Part shown: positions 1 to 8,489 of the stretch, in pieces
Numbering within the stretch: the stretch's first letter is position 1
Layout: every line of letters begins with the position of its first letter
Assembly: GCA_965115825.1 (NCBI GenBank)
Contig: OZ220464.1
Coordinates: 2,728,001-2,792,000 of the forward strand
DNA length: 64,000 nt
From: Bin87 sp965115825
GTDB lineage: Bacteria > Chloroflexota > Dehalococcoidia > Lucifugimonadales > UBA3495
Reading direction: 5' to 3'
The notes under the pieces: generated by a model
The model's input: only the letters and a program-made list of their open reading frames with translations
Databases searched by the model: none
What the model was told of the DNA's origin: nothing
Program-made: the position numbers and the translations under genes

Positions 1-1008
1 GGCAGCGCTCAGCAAGGCGCCTGCGCTGAGGGTGGAACCGGTTTTCAAACCACTTCCACTACCGGGGGCCGGATGGCCTTTACCGGCACGATTACCGTCA
101 ACCAGCGCAACCTGTCCGGGGCGGCGCTGATTACCGGCCTCACCAACGACCAATCCTACCAGGTGCAAGTGCGCGTCACCTGCGCCGACACCTTCGGCCC
201 CTGGAGCACTTCCGCATCGGCAACCCCGGCAACTGCGACAGCCGCGGATGGACCGCTCGGCAGGGTTGGGAGTTTGAAGGCCGCACAAACCTGGTGGGCG
301 CCTGGAACGGTAAATCCGGCGGGATGGGAGTACAGCGTGTACGCCGACGGTTCCGGGCGTTGGTTCGTCGAGCATCAGGTGGACGGCAGCGCGCCCATCC
401 CCTCAACCAGCGCAGTTGAAGCCAAGTACAGCGACCTGGTGCGGCTGGGCGAGTACGAAGCGCCGGCGTCCATCATTATGGTTGACCCCGGTGAAGGGCA
501 GCCCGGCGATGAAATCACGCTGTCGGCGGGGAAGATGCCGGTGCACTCCCGCGTCAGCCGGATTGAAATCGGCGGGCGGGACGTAATGCCGGCGGGAACG
601 CCCGGCACCGACCGCGATGGGGCGGTCACGGTGGAGGATATTGTTATCCCGGGCTTTGACCCCGGCGATTACAGTGTCCTGCTGGAGGTCAACAACACGG
701 TGGCCATTGGCAACGTGGACATCCTTCCCGAAGGGATCATCGGCTCCGGCGCCCCGGCGTCTGAGGCGCTGGATGAGCTGGGCGACGACTTGCTGGACGT
801 CTTCTATTTTGACGGGGTGAGCAAGGAGAGGCTGTTCTACGACCCGCGTCCGGAGTTCGCCGGCCTCAACACCCTGGATGAGCTGGTAGCTGGCGAAGCC
901 TACTGGGTACCGGTGACGGAGGATGTTGAGGATGTGGCGCTGGGCGGCAAGAGCCGCAGCCTGACGTGCAGCGCCGGCGGCAACTGCCGGAACCTGATGG
1001 TATGGTAG
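1..1008 (+). CDS. Secreted FN3-domain protein, C-terminal part (5' truncated)
   Basis: The frame is open from the first base of the window, so only the C-terminal ~335 residues are present. The first part carries a fibronectin type III-like strand pattern (YQVQVRVTC, then GPWSTSASATP). A Thr/Ala-rich linker follows, then a beta-rich segment with IPT/TIG-like character (GQPGDEITLSAG, DPGDYSVLLEVNN). The C-terminal ~60 residues (GLNTLDELVAGEAYWVPV) resemble the end module of large extracellular beta-sandwich proteins. No catalytic motif is visible. It is probably a secreted or surface protein involved in adhesion or ligand binding. The signal peptide would lie outside the window. Function is not assignable beyond the domain type. 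Confidence 0.7.
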   Translation, partial: GSAQQGACAEGGTGFQTTSTTGGRMAFTGTITVNQRNLSGAALITGLTNDQSYQVQVRVTCADTFGPWSTSASATPATATAADGPLGRVGSLKAAQTWWAPGTVNPAGWEYSVYADGSGRWFVEHQVDGSAPIPSTSAVEAKYSDLVRLGEYEAPASIIMVDPGEGQPGDEITLSAGKMPVHSRVSRIEIGGRDVMPAGTPGTDRDGAVTVEDIVIPGFDPGDYSVLLEVNNTVAIGNVDILPEGIIGSGAPASEALDELGDDLLDVFYFDGVSKERLFYDPRPEFAGLNTLDELVAGEAYWVPVTEDVEDVALGGKSRSLTCSAGGNCRNLMVW

Positions 1009-1159
1009 GCGGGCAAGCCACGCTGATCCAATCATCGGAAAACGGACAAGGAAGCGCCCCTCCTTATTTAATGGGGGAGGGGACAAACAACCACCAAAAG
1101 AGCGGGAGTGAGCAACCGGAAGCCCATCGTTCCCATACTGTTCACTCCGCTCGCCCATC

Positions 1160-1168
1160 TGGTAAAAT
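1160..1168 (+). promoter_or_regulatory. Extended -10 promoter candidate (TGGTAAAAT)
   Basis: A TGn-TAAAAT element lies ~32 bp upstream of the collagen-like gene start. No convincing -35 is visible. The same TGn-TANAAT arrangement recurs upstream of other genes in this window, which supports it as a promoter type used by this organism. Confidence 0.4.
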
Positions 1169-1200
1169 ATCCACCATCAAAAAAACAGGAGCAGATTGTC

Positions 1201-1884
1201 ATGAAGAGATACGCAACCATTGCAGCGGCGGCCCTGGTGGCCCTGCTGCTAGCTCTCCCCTTTGGCCTGGCCGCTGCCCAGGAGACAGAGACGCCCAGCG
1301 TCAACCTCCCGCCGGCCTTCATTTTCGGCACGGCCTCCGCTGACGGCATCCCCGTCCCCGAAGGCACCATGGTAGTAGCCATGGCCGGCAAGGAGGAGTT
1401 CGCCACCACCGAGACTATGCCCGGCGGCAAGTTTGAGCTGACGCTTATGCAGCCCCCCGCCGGCGAAAACACCATAACCTTTATGGTAGGCCAGCGGATG
1501 GCCGATTACAGTTTTGAATGGATGTCCGGACACCGCGCGGTGGTTAACCTCGCCGCCGACCTGGATGCACCCGGCGGCAGCGGGCCCAGCGCGCCGGGAA
1601 ACCCCGGTGAGCCGGGACCCCCGGGCGAGCCCGGTGAACCTGGAGCCGTAGGCCCGGTCGGGCCGGCGGGCCCTCCCGGTGAGCCGGGCCCGCCGGGTAG
1701 AGACGGAGCGCAAGGAGCGAAAGGCATAAACGGCCCGCCGGGCCCTCCTGGTGCGGCGGGAGCTGCCGGCCCAATGGGGCCCGCCGGGAGTTCGGGATCC
1801 ATGGGCATCATCGCGCTGATAGTGGCCATCATCGCCGCCATCATCGCAATAGCGGCCGTCGTAATGGGCCGCCGCACCGCCTAG
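1201..1884 (+). CDS. Membrane-anchored collagen-like protein
   Basis: 227 residues from ATG 1201, chosen because an AGGAG sequence sits about 10 nt upstream and the first ~26 residues form a signal peptide (MKRYATIAAAALVALLLALP, cleaved near AAAQ). A ~95-residue globular beta-like domain follows. About 25 Gly-X-Y triplets then run over residues ~122-200 (GEPGPPGEPGEPG type), which is diagnostic of a bacterial collagen-like stalk. The last 27 residues are one hydrophobic segment ending in GRRTA, so the protein would be C-terminally anchored with the collagen rod projecting outside the membrane. Such proteins usually act in adhesion or as surface spacers; the partner is unknown. A strong terminator follows, so it is probably monocistronic. 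Confidence 0.8.
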   Translation: MKRYATIAAAALVALLLALPFGLAAAQETETPSVNLPPAFIFGTASADGIPVPEGTMVVAMAGKEEFATTETMPGGKFELTLMQPPAGENTITFMVGQRMADYSFEWMSGHRAVVNLAADLDAPGGSGPSAPGNPGEPGPPGEPGEPGAVGPVGPAGPPGEPGPPGRDGAQGAKGINGPPGPPGAAGAAGPMGPAGSSGSMGIIALIVAIIAAIIAIAAVVMGRRTA

Positions 1885-1919
1885 CCGCGGGTCTTACGCC
1901 AGGCAACCAACCTACTCGG

Positions 1920-1957
1920 GCAGGGGCGAGCCGAAAGGCTCGCCCCTGCTGTTCTTA
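1920..1957 (+). terminator. Intrinsic terminator after the collagen-like gene
   Basis: A 13-bp perfect stem (1920-1932 with 1937-1949) is closed by a GAAA tetraloop and followed by TGTTCTT. The position directly after the collagen-like gene fits transcription termination. Confidence 0.75.
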
Positions 1958-2089
1958 AATCGGCCCCTGCCACACCACCTCCCAATGCCCTACACCGTCA
2001 TTCCGGCGAAAGGTGGAACCTACCGGCCAGGGCCGCATCCTATAAGGCGCGCAGCCCAAGCACCCATAGATGACAGGGGAGGGTTTGCC

Positions 2090-2118
2090 TTGACATACGG
2101 CGGCCCCTGTAACAGAAT
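2090..2118 (+). promoter_or_regulatory. Sigma-70 type promoter (TTGACA-17-CAGAAT)
   Basis: A perfect -35 (2090-2095) and a 4/6 -10 (2113-2118) are separated by exactly 17 bp. The promoter lies 34 bp upstream of the alpha/beta hydrolase start and probably drives the hydrolase-LLM pair. Confidence 0.6.
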
Positions 2119-2151
2119 AGCGGCATCCCTACCCTCGCACAGGAAAGCAGT

Positions 2152-2946
2152 ATGACCACAGTTCAGAGCGGTTCCCGCACTACGGTGAACGTCAACGGCG
2201 TCGCCGTGGAAATGTATTCCGGCGGCAATGGCCCTCCTCTGGTGTTCTTTCACGGCGCCGGCGGCTCCAACGGCTGGCAGCCCTGGCACCAGGACCTGGC
2301 CGCCGAGTACACCGTCTTCGTTCCCAGCCAGCCGGGCTTTAACGGCACCGAAGCCCCGGCTTGGGTGAAAACCATCACCGACGTGGCCCACTTCAACCAT
2401 ATGTTCATCGACGCTTTGGGATTACAAGACATCGTGCTTATGGGATCCTCAATGGGCGGCTGGGTCTCCGCCGAAATGGCCGCCATGGGCGATCACAACA
2501 TCGACGCACTTATTCTAGTGGACGCTGCCGGCATCAAGCCGCGGGAGAGCGAAATCGCCGAGGTCTTCATGGTCTCGGCCGCGACCCGCCTCAAGCAGCG
2601 CTTCTATGACCCGGACCAAGTCGAGAACTACGAACATTACACTCGCGAGCTGACCCCCGAGGAGCAGCTCGTAGTGCATTCCAACGCCATCATGGCCTCC
2701 CAGCTGTGCTGGAAGCCCTACCTCCACAACCCGAGCCTGCCCCATACGCTTGCCCGCGTGGAAACGCCCACCTTAATAGTGTGGGGCAACCAGGACGCCA
2801 TTATTCCTGTTGAGTGCGGCCACCTCTTTCAGCAGGCGATCCAGGGAAGCCAGCTCCGCATCATAGATAACTGCGGACACTCCCCGGCAGTGGAAAAGCG
2901 CGCCGAGTTCATCGCCGCCGTCACCGGGTTTCTGAACACCCTCTAG
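2152..2946 (+). CDS. Alpha/beta-fold hydrolase
   Basis: 264 residues, a typical length. The oxyanion-hole region is HGAGGSNGW, the nucleophile elbow is GSSMGG (Ser near residue 100), the acid is in WGNQDAIIP and the catalytic His is in NCGHSP. This is the complete Ser-Asp-His arrangement of the epoxide-hydrolase/meta-cleavage hydrolase group. The start is ATG 2152 behind GGAAAG. It is followed 67 bp later by an LLM oxygenase on the same strand, so the two may process one substrate (oxidation followed by C-C or ester hydrolysis). The substrate is unknown. Residue identities are seen; the coupling to the neighbour is inferred. Confidence 0.85.
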   Translation: MTTVQSGSRTTVNVNGVAVEMYSGGNGPPLVFFHGAGGSNGWQPWHQDLAAEYTVFVPSQPGFNGTEAPAWVKTITDVAHFNHMFIDALGLQDIVLMGSSMGGWVSAEMAAMGDHNIDALILVDAAGIKPRESEIAEVFMVSAATRLKQRFYDPDQVENYEHYTRELTPEEQLVVHSNAIMASQLCWKPYLHNPSLPHTLARVETPTLIVWGNQDAIIPVECGHLFQQAIQGSQLRIIDNCGHSPAVEKRAEFIAAVTGFLNTL

Positions 2947-3013
2947 CCTCGCCGCTTCATTCCCGCCAGCCCGGCAAAGACGAGGCCGCCACCGCAAAAA
3001 AGGAGCAATCACT

Positions 3014-4165
3014 ATGGCGCACGAACTTGAAGTATTCTGGTTCTCGGAACAACCTTACGGCCATGTCACCGAAAGCGACCTGGAACCATACGAATCGGGG
3101 CGAATGCACTTCCCCAACACCTACTTTGACCCCGAGAAAGCCCACGTCCTATACCGCAACTACCACGACCAGTACCAGCTGGCCGATGAAGTAGGCTTCG
3201 ACGGCATCATGTCCAACGAGCATCACAGCTCCTACTGGTGCATGAAGCCGTCCGTGAATGTTGACGCCGCGGTCATCACCCAGCGCACCAAGCGAGCTAA
3301 AATCGCCATGCTGGGCAATGTCATCGCAGTCAACGACCCCGTGAAAATGGCCGAAGAAATCGCCATGCTGGACTGCATCAGCGGCGGGCGCATCATCTCC
3401 GGTTTCGTCCGCGGCACCGCCGTTGAAACCCTGCACGCCGGCTACCCGCCCACCGAAAACCGCCCCCGTTTTGAGGAAGCCCACGACCTTATCGTCAAAT
3501 GCTGGACGCAGCCCGGGCCTTTCCGCTGGGAAGGCGAATACTGGCCGCACCGCATGGTCAACCCCTGGGTGGTTCCCATTCAGAAGCCGCATCCACCCGT
3601 ATGGTTCCCCGGCACGGGGAGTCCGGAGTCGGTAATCTGGGCCGCCAGGCATCGCTACCCGTATATGAACCTGGGGTCCCTGCTTGACCTCACTAAGCAG
3701 CTGAAGGGGATCTACCACGAAACCGCCGCTGAAGAAGGTTACGAAGCTGGGCCCGAACACTTCGGCTACCTTATTCGCTGCCTGGTCGCCGACACCGACG
3801 AAAAGGCTCAGGAGATTGGTCGAACGTTCCTGTGGACCGAAAATCACCGCAACCGCGGCCCGATGGAGTTCAACGACCCGCCCGGCTACCAGTCCAGGGA
3901 AGCCCTGCGGATCAAAATGTCACGCCCTCTCATCGGCACCGGCACCATGGGCCGGCGTATGACCTATGAAGATTTGCAAGCCGCCTACAACATTGTCGTG
4001 GGCAGCCCGGAAACCGTAACCGAAAAGCTGCGCCACATCCGCAAAGACCTGGAACCCGGCTACATCCTGATCTACGGCAACGAAGGGCATATGCCACACG
4101 AAGACGTCATGCGCTCCGTAGAGCTGCTGGGCACCAAAGTGATACCGGCGCTGAAGGAAGGCTAG
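3014..4165 (+). CDS. LLM-class flavin-dependent oxidoreductase (paralogue 1)
   Basis: 383 residues behind an AAGGAG site. The luciferase-like TIM-barrel signature is clear: LADEVGFDGIMSNEHH near the N-terminus, AEEIAMLDCISGGRIISGF in the middle, and VGSPETVTEKLRHI late in the protein. Such enzymes use FMNH2 or F420H2 for monooxygenation or hydride transfer. It is closest in architecture to the 31659-32882 gene in this window, suggesting a local paralogous pair. Expansion of this family is well described for SAR202 Chloroflexota. The substrate cannot be predicted. It probably shares an mRNA with the upstream hydrolase and ends at a strong terminator. Confidence 0.88.
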   Translation: MAHELEVFWFSEQPYGHVTESDLEPYESGRMHFPNTYFDPEKAHVLYRNYHDQYQLADEVGFDGIMSNEHHSSYWCMKPSVNVDAAVITQRTKRAKIAMLGNVIAVNDPVKMAEEIAMLDCISGGRIISGFVRGTAVETLHAGYPPTENRPRFEEAHDLIVKCWTQPGPFRWEGEYWPHRMVNPWVVPIQKPHPPVWFPGTGSPESVIWAARHRYPYMNLGSLLDLTKQLKGIYHETAAEEGYEAGPEHFGYLIRCLVADTDEKAQEIGRTFLWTENHRNRGPMEFNDPPGYQSREALRIKMSRPLIGTGTMGRRMTYEDLQAAYNIVVGSPETVTEKLRHIRKDLEPGYILIYGNEGHMPHEDVMRSVELLGTKVIPALKEG

Positions 4166-4190
4166 GCTTCGCTGTTGCTACCAGCGAAGA

Positions 4191-4223
4191 ACCGGGGCTC
4201 GTTTCGGGCGGCCCCGGTTTTTT
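4191..4223 (+). terminator. Intrinsic terminator
   Basis: An 8-bp GC stem (ACCGGGGC at 4191-4198 with GCCCCGGT at 4211-4218) is followed by a T run to 4223. It closes the hydrolase-LLM transcription unit. Confidence 0.8.
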
Positions 4224-4245
4224 CAAATTCTCCGGAGGCTGTCGA

Positions 4246-4542
4246 ATGGACGATGCCCAGTTGGAAAGAAGCTTGAGGAGTATTGGGAAGGGCTGCTTCG
4301 TTGAGTATTTTGATTACTTTGCTGACCGAAGCCTGTATGATCGCAACATAGTTGAAATGCTGATGCGCCATGAAGGCTACACGGAAAGCGGCAGTCGAAC
4401 TCGTGTGAGCCAGGCGCGCAGGATTGTAAGAGCAGGACGGGCGGAAGATGCGCTCCGAAATGTAATCCAGTCGCAGCGTATCCCGGATTATGGGCGAGTT
4501 TCTGCCAGAGCTAGGGAATTACTGATCGATATAAGGCGTTGA
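4246..4542 (+). CDS. Small hypothetical protein
   Basis: 98 residues, with CGGAGG 7-12 nt upstream of ATG 4246. It is predicted all-alpha and Arg-rich, without signal peptide or membrane segment. There is a recognisable pattern IGKGCFVEYFDYFADRSL, then EGYT and an Arg-rich helix. I do not recognise a named family. It is transcribed between two terminators, so it is probably independently expressed. Codon use and GC resemble the neighbours. Confidence 0.6.
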   Translation: MDDAQLERSLRSIGKGCFVEYFDYFADRSLYDRNIVEMLMRHEGYTESGSRTRVSQARRIVRAGRAEDALRNVIQSQRIPDYGRVSARARELLIDIRR

Positions 4543-4587
4543 ACCTGGATTGCACAGAATTTCCCTGACCGACGGCGGCGGAAAAGG

Positions 4588-4611
4588 AAAGGGCAACTAC
4601 GGTTGCCCTTT
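4588..4611. terminator. Bidirectional terminator with UACG tetraloop
   Basis: A 10-bp stem AAAGGGCAAC / GTTGCCCTTT surrounds the stable C(UACG)G loop. Because it starts with A's and ends with T's it can serve both the 4246-4542 gene (+) and the convergent coiled-coil gene (-). Confidence 0.7.
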
Positions 4612-4649
4612 GACACGAATTCGAGCTATCTCGACCGGCAAATGGCAAT

Positions 4650-5885
4650 TTACGGCGTTGTCCGGTCGTTCGGACGCTGTGGCGAGGCGTTGGGGTCGGG
4701 GAATTGGACTATGGTAACGCCCTGGGATGCTGCGAGTTCACGCTGTTGCGGGGCGACCGTCGGGGCGATGGCAACCGGGATATAATCTGTTTCCATAGCG
4801 ACGCCCATGATTCCGGCGCGCTGGGCGGCGCGAGTAATATCGCTGTCAGCCAAGGTTTGCGACACCTCGGCAACGATAACGCGCTTCTGCCCGTCATCAT
4901 CCTCCGCAATGACGATGATGTCAGTTTCAACGAGATCTATTATCTGCTCGCGGGAGATACGTCCGTCAATACGGGCTTGGCGCAGGATGCTGTCCAGTTC
5001 ATTGGTCTGTGGCAAAATCCCGCTCTTCAGGACGTAGGCGCCTTCCAGCATCAGATAACGGTACACGATGCTGGAAATGTTCTTGTGCACGTCGCTTTCC
5101 AGTCGCCAGCCGTTGAGGTTGCCGAGTTGGCCTTCAATGCGGTTCAAACGGCGGTTGGTTGTGGCTTGTCCCGCTTTGAGTTCCGAAACATCGGCTTTGA
5201 GTTCCGAAACGTCGGCCTTTACCTCGACCATGTCGGCTTTGAGTTCCGAAACGTCGGCCTTAACCTCGACCATGTCGGCTTTGAGTTCCGAAACGTCGGC
5301 TTTAACCTCGACCATGTCGGCTTTGAGTTCCGAAACGTCGGCTTTAACCTCGACCATATCGGCTTTGAGTTCCGAAACGTCGGCTTTAACCTCGACCATG
5401 TCGGCTTTGAGTTCCGAAATGTCGGCTTTAACCTCGACCATGTCGGCTTTGAGTTCCGAAACGTCGGCTTTAACCTCGACCATGTCGGCTTTGAGTTCCG
5501 AAACGTCGGCTTTCAGTTCGACTATGTCGCCCTCCATGCGAGCTTGGCTTTCTCTTATTTCCTGTACGATTGCTTCCAGCCGGGCTTGGGCGGCCTTGAG
5601 TTCGGCGATGTCTAGCTCAAGGCGATCCTGGCGTTCAGCGGTGGTTGCGATAACCCGACTGCTGGCAAGCGCATAGCCTGAGATTTGCTCCGTGACGTTC
5701 CTGAGTGTTATCGCCAACTCGTCCAACCTTGCCAAGGACTGGGCAAGTTGGTCCCCTTGCTGGCGAACGATGGCCGGCAGTTGGCGGAGCTCTGCCCCCA
5801 GCACGTGGTTACGCATGGCCTCCTCGAGCTCAGGGTTCTGCTCCATGGCCGATAGGATGTCAGAGAAGTCGTTGATGGTAGCCAT
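4650..5885 (-). CDS. Long coiled-coil protein with PD-(D/E)XK-like C-terminal domain
   Basis: 411 residues from ATG 5885. The N-terminal helical domain (LRQLPAIVRQQGDQLAQSL) leads into a coiled coil of residues ~90-250 made largely of a perfect 14-residue repeat (VSELKADMVEVKAD, seven copies). The C-terminal ~140 residues show ETDIIVIAE, RVIVAEVSQTL and DITRAAQRAG. This resembles the D...E-x-(K) core of restriction-endonuclease-fold domains of the DUF3782-like type, but with Ser where the catalytic Lys would be. A paralogue with the same three-part layout lies at 47499-48272. Function is unknown, and nuclease activity is doubtful given the missing Lys. It converges on a bidirectional terminator. 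Confidence 0.75.
   Translation of the reverse strand: MATINDFSDILSAMEQNPELEEAMRNHVLGAELRQLPAIVRQQGDQLAQSLARLDELAITLRNVTEQISGYALASSRVIATTAERQDRLELDIAELKAAQARLEAIVQEIRESQARMEGDIVELKADVSELKADMVEVKADVSELKADMVEVKADISELKADMVEVKADVSELKADMVEVKADVSELKADMVEVKADVSELKADMVEVKADVSELKADMVEVKADVSELKADVSELKAGQATTNRRLNRIEGQLGNLNGWRLESDVHKNISSIVYRYLMLEGAYVLKSGILPQTNELDSILRQARIDGRISREQIIDLVETDIIVIAEDDDGQKRVIVAEVSQTLADSDITRAAQRAGIMGVAMETDYIPVAIAPTVAPQQRELAASQGVTIVQFPDPNASPQRPNDRTTP
5172..5518 (-). repeat. 42-bp in-frame tandem repeat
   Basis: Seven nearly identical 42-bp units plus partial units encode the 14-residue coiled-coil period. Copies differ by only one or two bases, so the array is recently amplified or homogenised. 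Because 42 is a multiple of 3, copy-number change keeps the frame and alters rod length in 14-residue steps. Confidence 0.9.
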
Positions 5886-5992
5886 AGTACTTTGTTTCCG
5901 ACGGCGTATGGTAGGGTTAATTTACCATACGCCGGCAGGCGCCGTCGCGCGCGACCGCGCTCAACTGCCGGCGAAACCCACTCCGTCGCGGC

Positions 5993-7297
5993 CTACTTCC
6001 CGTTCCGCCCTTGCGCACCATCCGGGTACAGGTCGTCCCACAGAGCGTCGCGCCAATCGACTCCTACCGGCAGGATGGCTTGGGCCGGACGCAGCATATA
6101 GTAGTTATCGCCGGCGCCGGGCGGGACGCCGCCCTCGGCTACCGTGCGTGTGGCCTGCAACAGCTGTCGGCGCGCGTACACGATGGCCATATCGGTGCGG
6201 CTCAGGTTCTCCCGCGAGCGGTCAACGATGTAGCCCATGCTCTCCTGCACCGCCACGTCCTGGGCGTTCACGCCGTCGATGCCGCTGAAAGTCTCTGTCT
6301 TCTGCACGGCCCGGTCAATCATCCAGTTGTTGCCTCGGTTAACCCTGGTGCGGAATCTGTCCATCATATGCTCGGGCCCGCGGCCATAGCTGCGGTCCAT
6401 CTCCAGACGTTCCTCCGGTTCAATGGGGTCGTCGTAAGATAAATCCCAGTTCCAGACCATCACGCTGTGGTCGTCCATCGGCACCCACATATGGCCGGAC
6501 GCTAGGAAGCCCACCGGCCCTGGCTTGCCCCGATACCCCCGCTGGCTGGCTCGGATCTGGTGGAAGGGCATCACGAAGTGGTAGGCGCGCACATGGTTGC
6601 CCTCATCGCCCAGCGACCGTATGCCGGCGTAGCGATAGCCGTAGTCCGTAACGTCAACTTCCAGTTCCGGCGGACGGCCCTGCACGTGGGGAGTATCAAT
6701 CCGCAGGCCGGCGTGAGTAGTCTCGGGCCGCAGCGTCCGGTGCAGGATGGTCGCGTGTGCCGAGTCGATGCCTCCCTCCAGGGCTTGGAGCCAGTTGCAT
6801 TCCTGGATGTTCTTGGTCACGTGGCGGTGGGTCTCCGGGGCGGCGGCCCACTCGAACCGGGGCGGCGGCGGCAAATGCTCTTTCGGCCCCATGTAGGCCC
6901 AGATGACGCCGCCCAGTTCCACGGTCGGGTAGGCCGTGGTGGTCATCTTGGACGGAAAGTCGCTGTCGGCCGGCTCGTTCATCATATCGGTGCACTGACC
7001 GTTGACGTCGAACTTCCAGCCGTGATAGACGCAACGCAGGCCGCACTCCTCGTTGCGCCCCAGCCACAGAGAGGCCAGACGGTGAGGGCACAGCTCCTCC
7101 AGCAGCCCGATGCGTCCATCGGTGTCGCGGAAGGCTACGAGTTGCTCTCCCAGCAGCTTGACCCGCACGGGCGCGCCGTCGGGTTCAGCCAATTCCCAGG
7201 ACAGCAGGGCCGGCATCCAGTAGCGGCGCAGCAGCTCGCCCATCGGAGAGCCGGGGCCTACCCGGGTCAGCGCGATGTTATCGGCCTGTGAAATCAT
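5993..7297 (-). CDS. Rieske non-heme iron oxygenase, alpha subunit
   Basis: 434 residues from ATG 7297, chosen because GGAGG sits ~8 nt upstream; the open frame extends further upstream but without family similarity. The Rieske [2Fe-2S] ligands are C70-P-H72 and C89-V-Y-H92. The mononuclear iron site is D178-x2-H181-x4-H186 (GGIDSAHATILH). Architecture fits the phthalate-dioxygenase/Rieske monooxygenase group that lacks a beta subunit. The enzyme would hydroxylate or O-demethylate an aromatic or related substrate, with electrons from a separate reductase not seen here. It lies 55 bp downstream of a LigB-type dioxygenase in one operon. Aromatic catabolism is a reasonable inference. Confidence 0.88.
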   Translation of the reverse strand: MISQADNIALTRVGPGSPMGELLRRYWMPALLSWELAEPDGAPVRVKLLGEQLVAFRDTDGRIGLLEELCPHRLASLWLGRNEECGLRCVYHGWKFDVNGQCTDMMNEPADSDFPSKMTTTAYPTVELGGVIWAYMGPKEHLPPPPRFEWAAAPETHRHVTKNIQECNWLQALEGGIDSAHATILHRTLRPETTHAGLRIDTPHVQGRPPELEVDVTDYGYRYAGIRSLGDEGNHVRAYHFVMPFHQIRASQRGYRGKPGPVGFLASGHMWVPMDDHSVMVWNWDLSYDDPIEPEERLEMDRSYGRGPEHMMDRFRTRVNRGNNWMIDRAVQKTETFSGIDGVNAQDVAVQESMGYIVDRSRENLSRTDMAIVYARRQLLQATRTVAEGGVPPGAGDNYYMLRPAQAILPVGVDWRDALWDDLYPDGAQGRNGK

Positions 7298-7352
7298 AAG
7301 GCGTACCTCCTTTTGATGCGGTGGCAATACCAGTTGGCGGTCAGCGGCCGGT

Positions 7353-8339
7353 CTATTCCCAGGCGACGAAACCCATGCCGCAGCCGGTGCCAGCCGGCGA
7401 GCGATAGCAGGGCGCATAGTCCAATAGCCGGGCAGTCAAGTGTTCGGAGGCGCCGGCCGCCGCAATCCAGTTGCGTATTTCCGAATTGCCGGAGTTCAGC
7501 TTTTCCCGGGGCAGGTTGCACAGCGTATCGGCGTCCCGGTTGCGGAAGGCGTCAATAGATGTCATATCGAGGTCTTCATCCACCACAAAGTGGCTGAGGC
7601 CGCCGGATGCTATCACGCCCACCCGCAGGTCTTCGTCCCAGGATTCCACCGCTCGACGCACCGCGCGCCCGAACTCGTAGCATCGCTGTGGCGTAACCTG
7701 GTTGGGAGGGTAGTAGGTGTTTATCATCAGCGGAACCGTGGGCGTCTGCCGGGGCGCCATTATCCGCTGGTACACGAACCCGAAGGCGTGGGCCATCCCG
7801 ATGCCCTCCGGCAGGCGGCGGGTATGCGCCACGTCGAACTGCTCTTCCACCAGGGACTCGATAAGGTGCAGCGACAGGCGGCGCTGAACCGGGTAATCAA
7901 TTTCCCGGTCGGCGGCCCAGCCCCAGGCGGATGCCTTGCGGCTGGCCGGCGCATTTGCCGGCACACGGGGAGGGACGTTCCGGATGGTCGCGCCCCAATA
8001 TACGGCCAGGGCCGGCATATTGTCGTCGTGAAACTGCTCCTGCTGGTCGTTGCCCATGATGATAAGCGCGTCCAGGTTAGCCTCGGCAAAGGCGGAGGGC
8101 AGGCCGGCGATGCCCCGCTGGCAGGCTTCGTAACGAGCCGCAAACTTCTCGGGCGTCAGCTCTCGCTCCATAGCCGAGTCGGTCATATCCAGCAGTTGCT
8201 CGTAGGTATAAACCTTGCCGTCAGGCGCGTGCAGGGCCGGATTGTTCATATCCCGTTTAGCGTGTTCCGGCCACAGCTCCGGCGGCGTACTCAGCTGCGG
8301 ACTATGCGGCGTTCCCATTCCCGGTACGATATTCGCCAT
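7353..8339 (-). CDS. LigB-type class III extradiol ring-cleavage dioxygenase
   Basis: 328 residues from ATG 8339 with GGAGGAGG 8 nt upstream. The C-terminal half has the LigB-superfamily pattern (LMINTYYPPNQVTPQRCYEFG, then VGVIASGGLSHFVVDEDLD), where His in GGLSHF is the conserved catalytic acid/base. The N-terminal half contains LDALIIMGNDQQEQFHDDN, matching the metal-binding region of the family. Such enzymes open catecholic or gallate-type rings using Fe(II). It is the first gene of an operon with the Rieske oxygenase, so hydroxylation and ring opening may act in sequence. Confidence 0.82.
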   Translation of the reverse strand: MANIVPGMGTPHSPQLSTPPELWPEHAKRDMNNPALHAPDGKVYTYEQLLDMTDSAMERELTPEKFAARYEACQRGIAGLPSAFAEANLDALIIMGNDQQEQFHDDNMPALAVYWGATIRNVPPRVPANAPASRKASAWGWAADREIDYPVQRRLSLHLIESLVEEQFDVAHTRRLPEGIGMAHAFGFVYQRIMAPRQTPTVPLMINTYYPPNQVTPQRCYEFGRAVRRAVESWDEDLRVGVIASGGLSHFVVDEDLDMTSIDAFRNRDADTLCNLPREKLNSGNSEIRNWIAAAGASEHLTARLLDYAPCYRSPAGTGCGMGFVAWE

Positions 8340-8371
8340 GATGTTGGCCTCCTCCGGGTAGTTCTGACGGC

Positions 8372-8400
8372 ATTATACAAAAATCGCCCCCTCGTGTATT
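8372..8400 (-). promoter_or_regulatory. Promoter of the dioxygenase operon (perfect TATAAT)
   Basis: On the minus strand a perfect -10 lies at 8377-8372. A weak -35 (AATACA, 8400-8395) is 17 bp upstream. The predicted start site is about 25 nt before the LigB-like gene. Confidence 0.55.
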
Positions 8401-8489
8401 CTAGCGACCGGGCGTCGCGTAAGCCGGCGGGCGCGACGGGTTGGGAAAATGGGAGCGGCGGGCCAGGCGAACGAGAGTGAGCTTCCCTG

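Noticed and set aside
4704..5615. + strand frame with perfect 14-residue repeats (FEFRNVGFNLDHVG)
   Set aside because: Antisense of the 42-bp coiled-coil repeat; any strand of a 3n-bp repeat stays open. The minus-strand gene has a proper N-terminus and paralogue.
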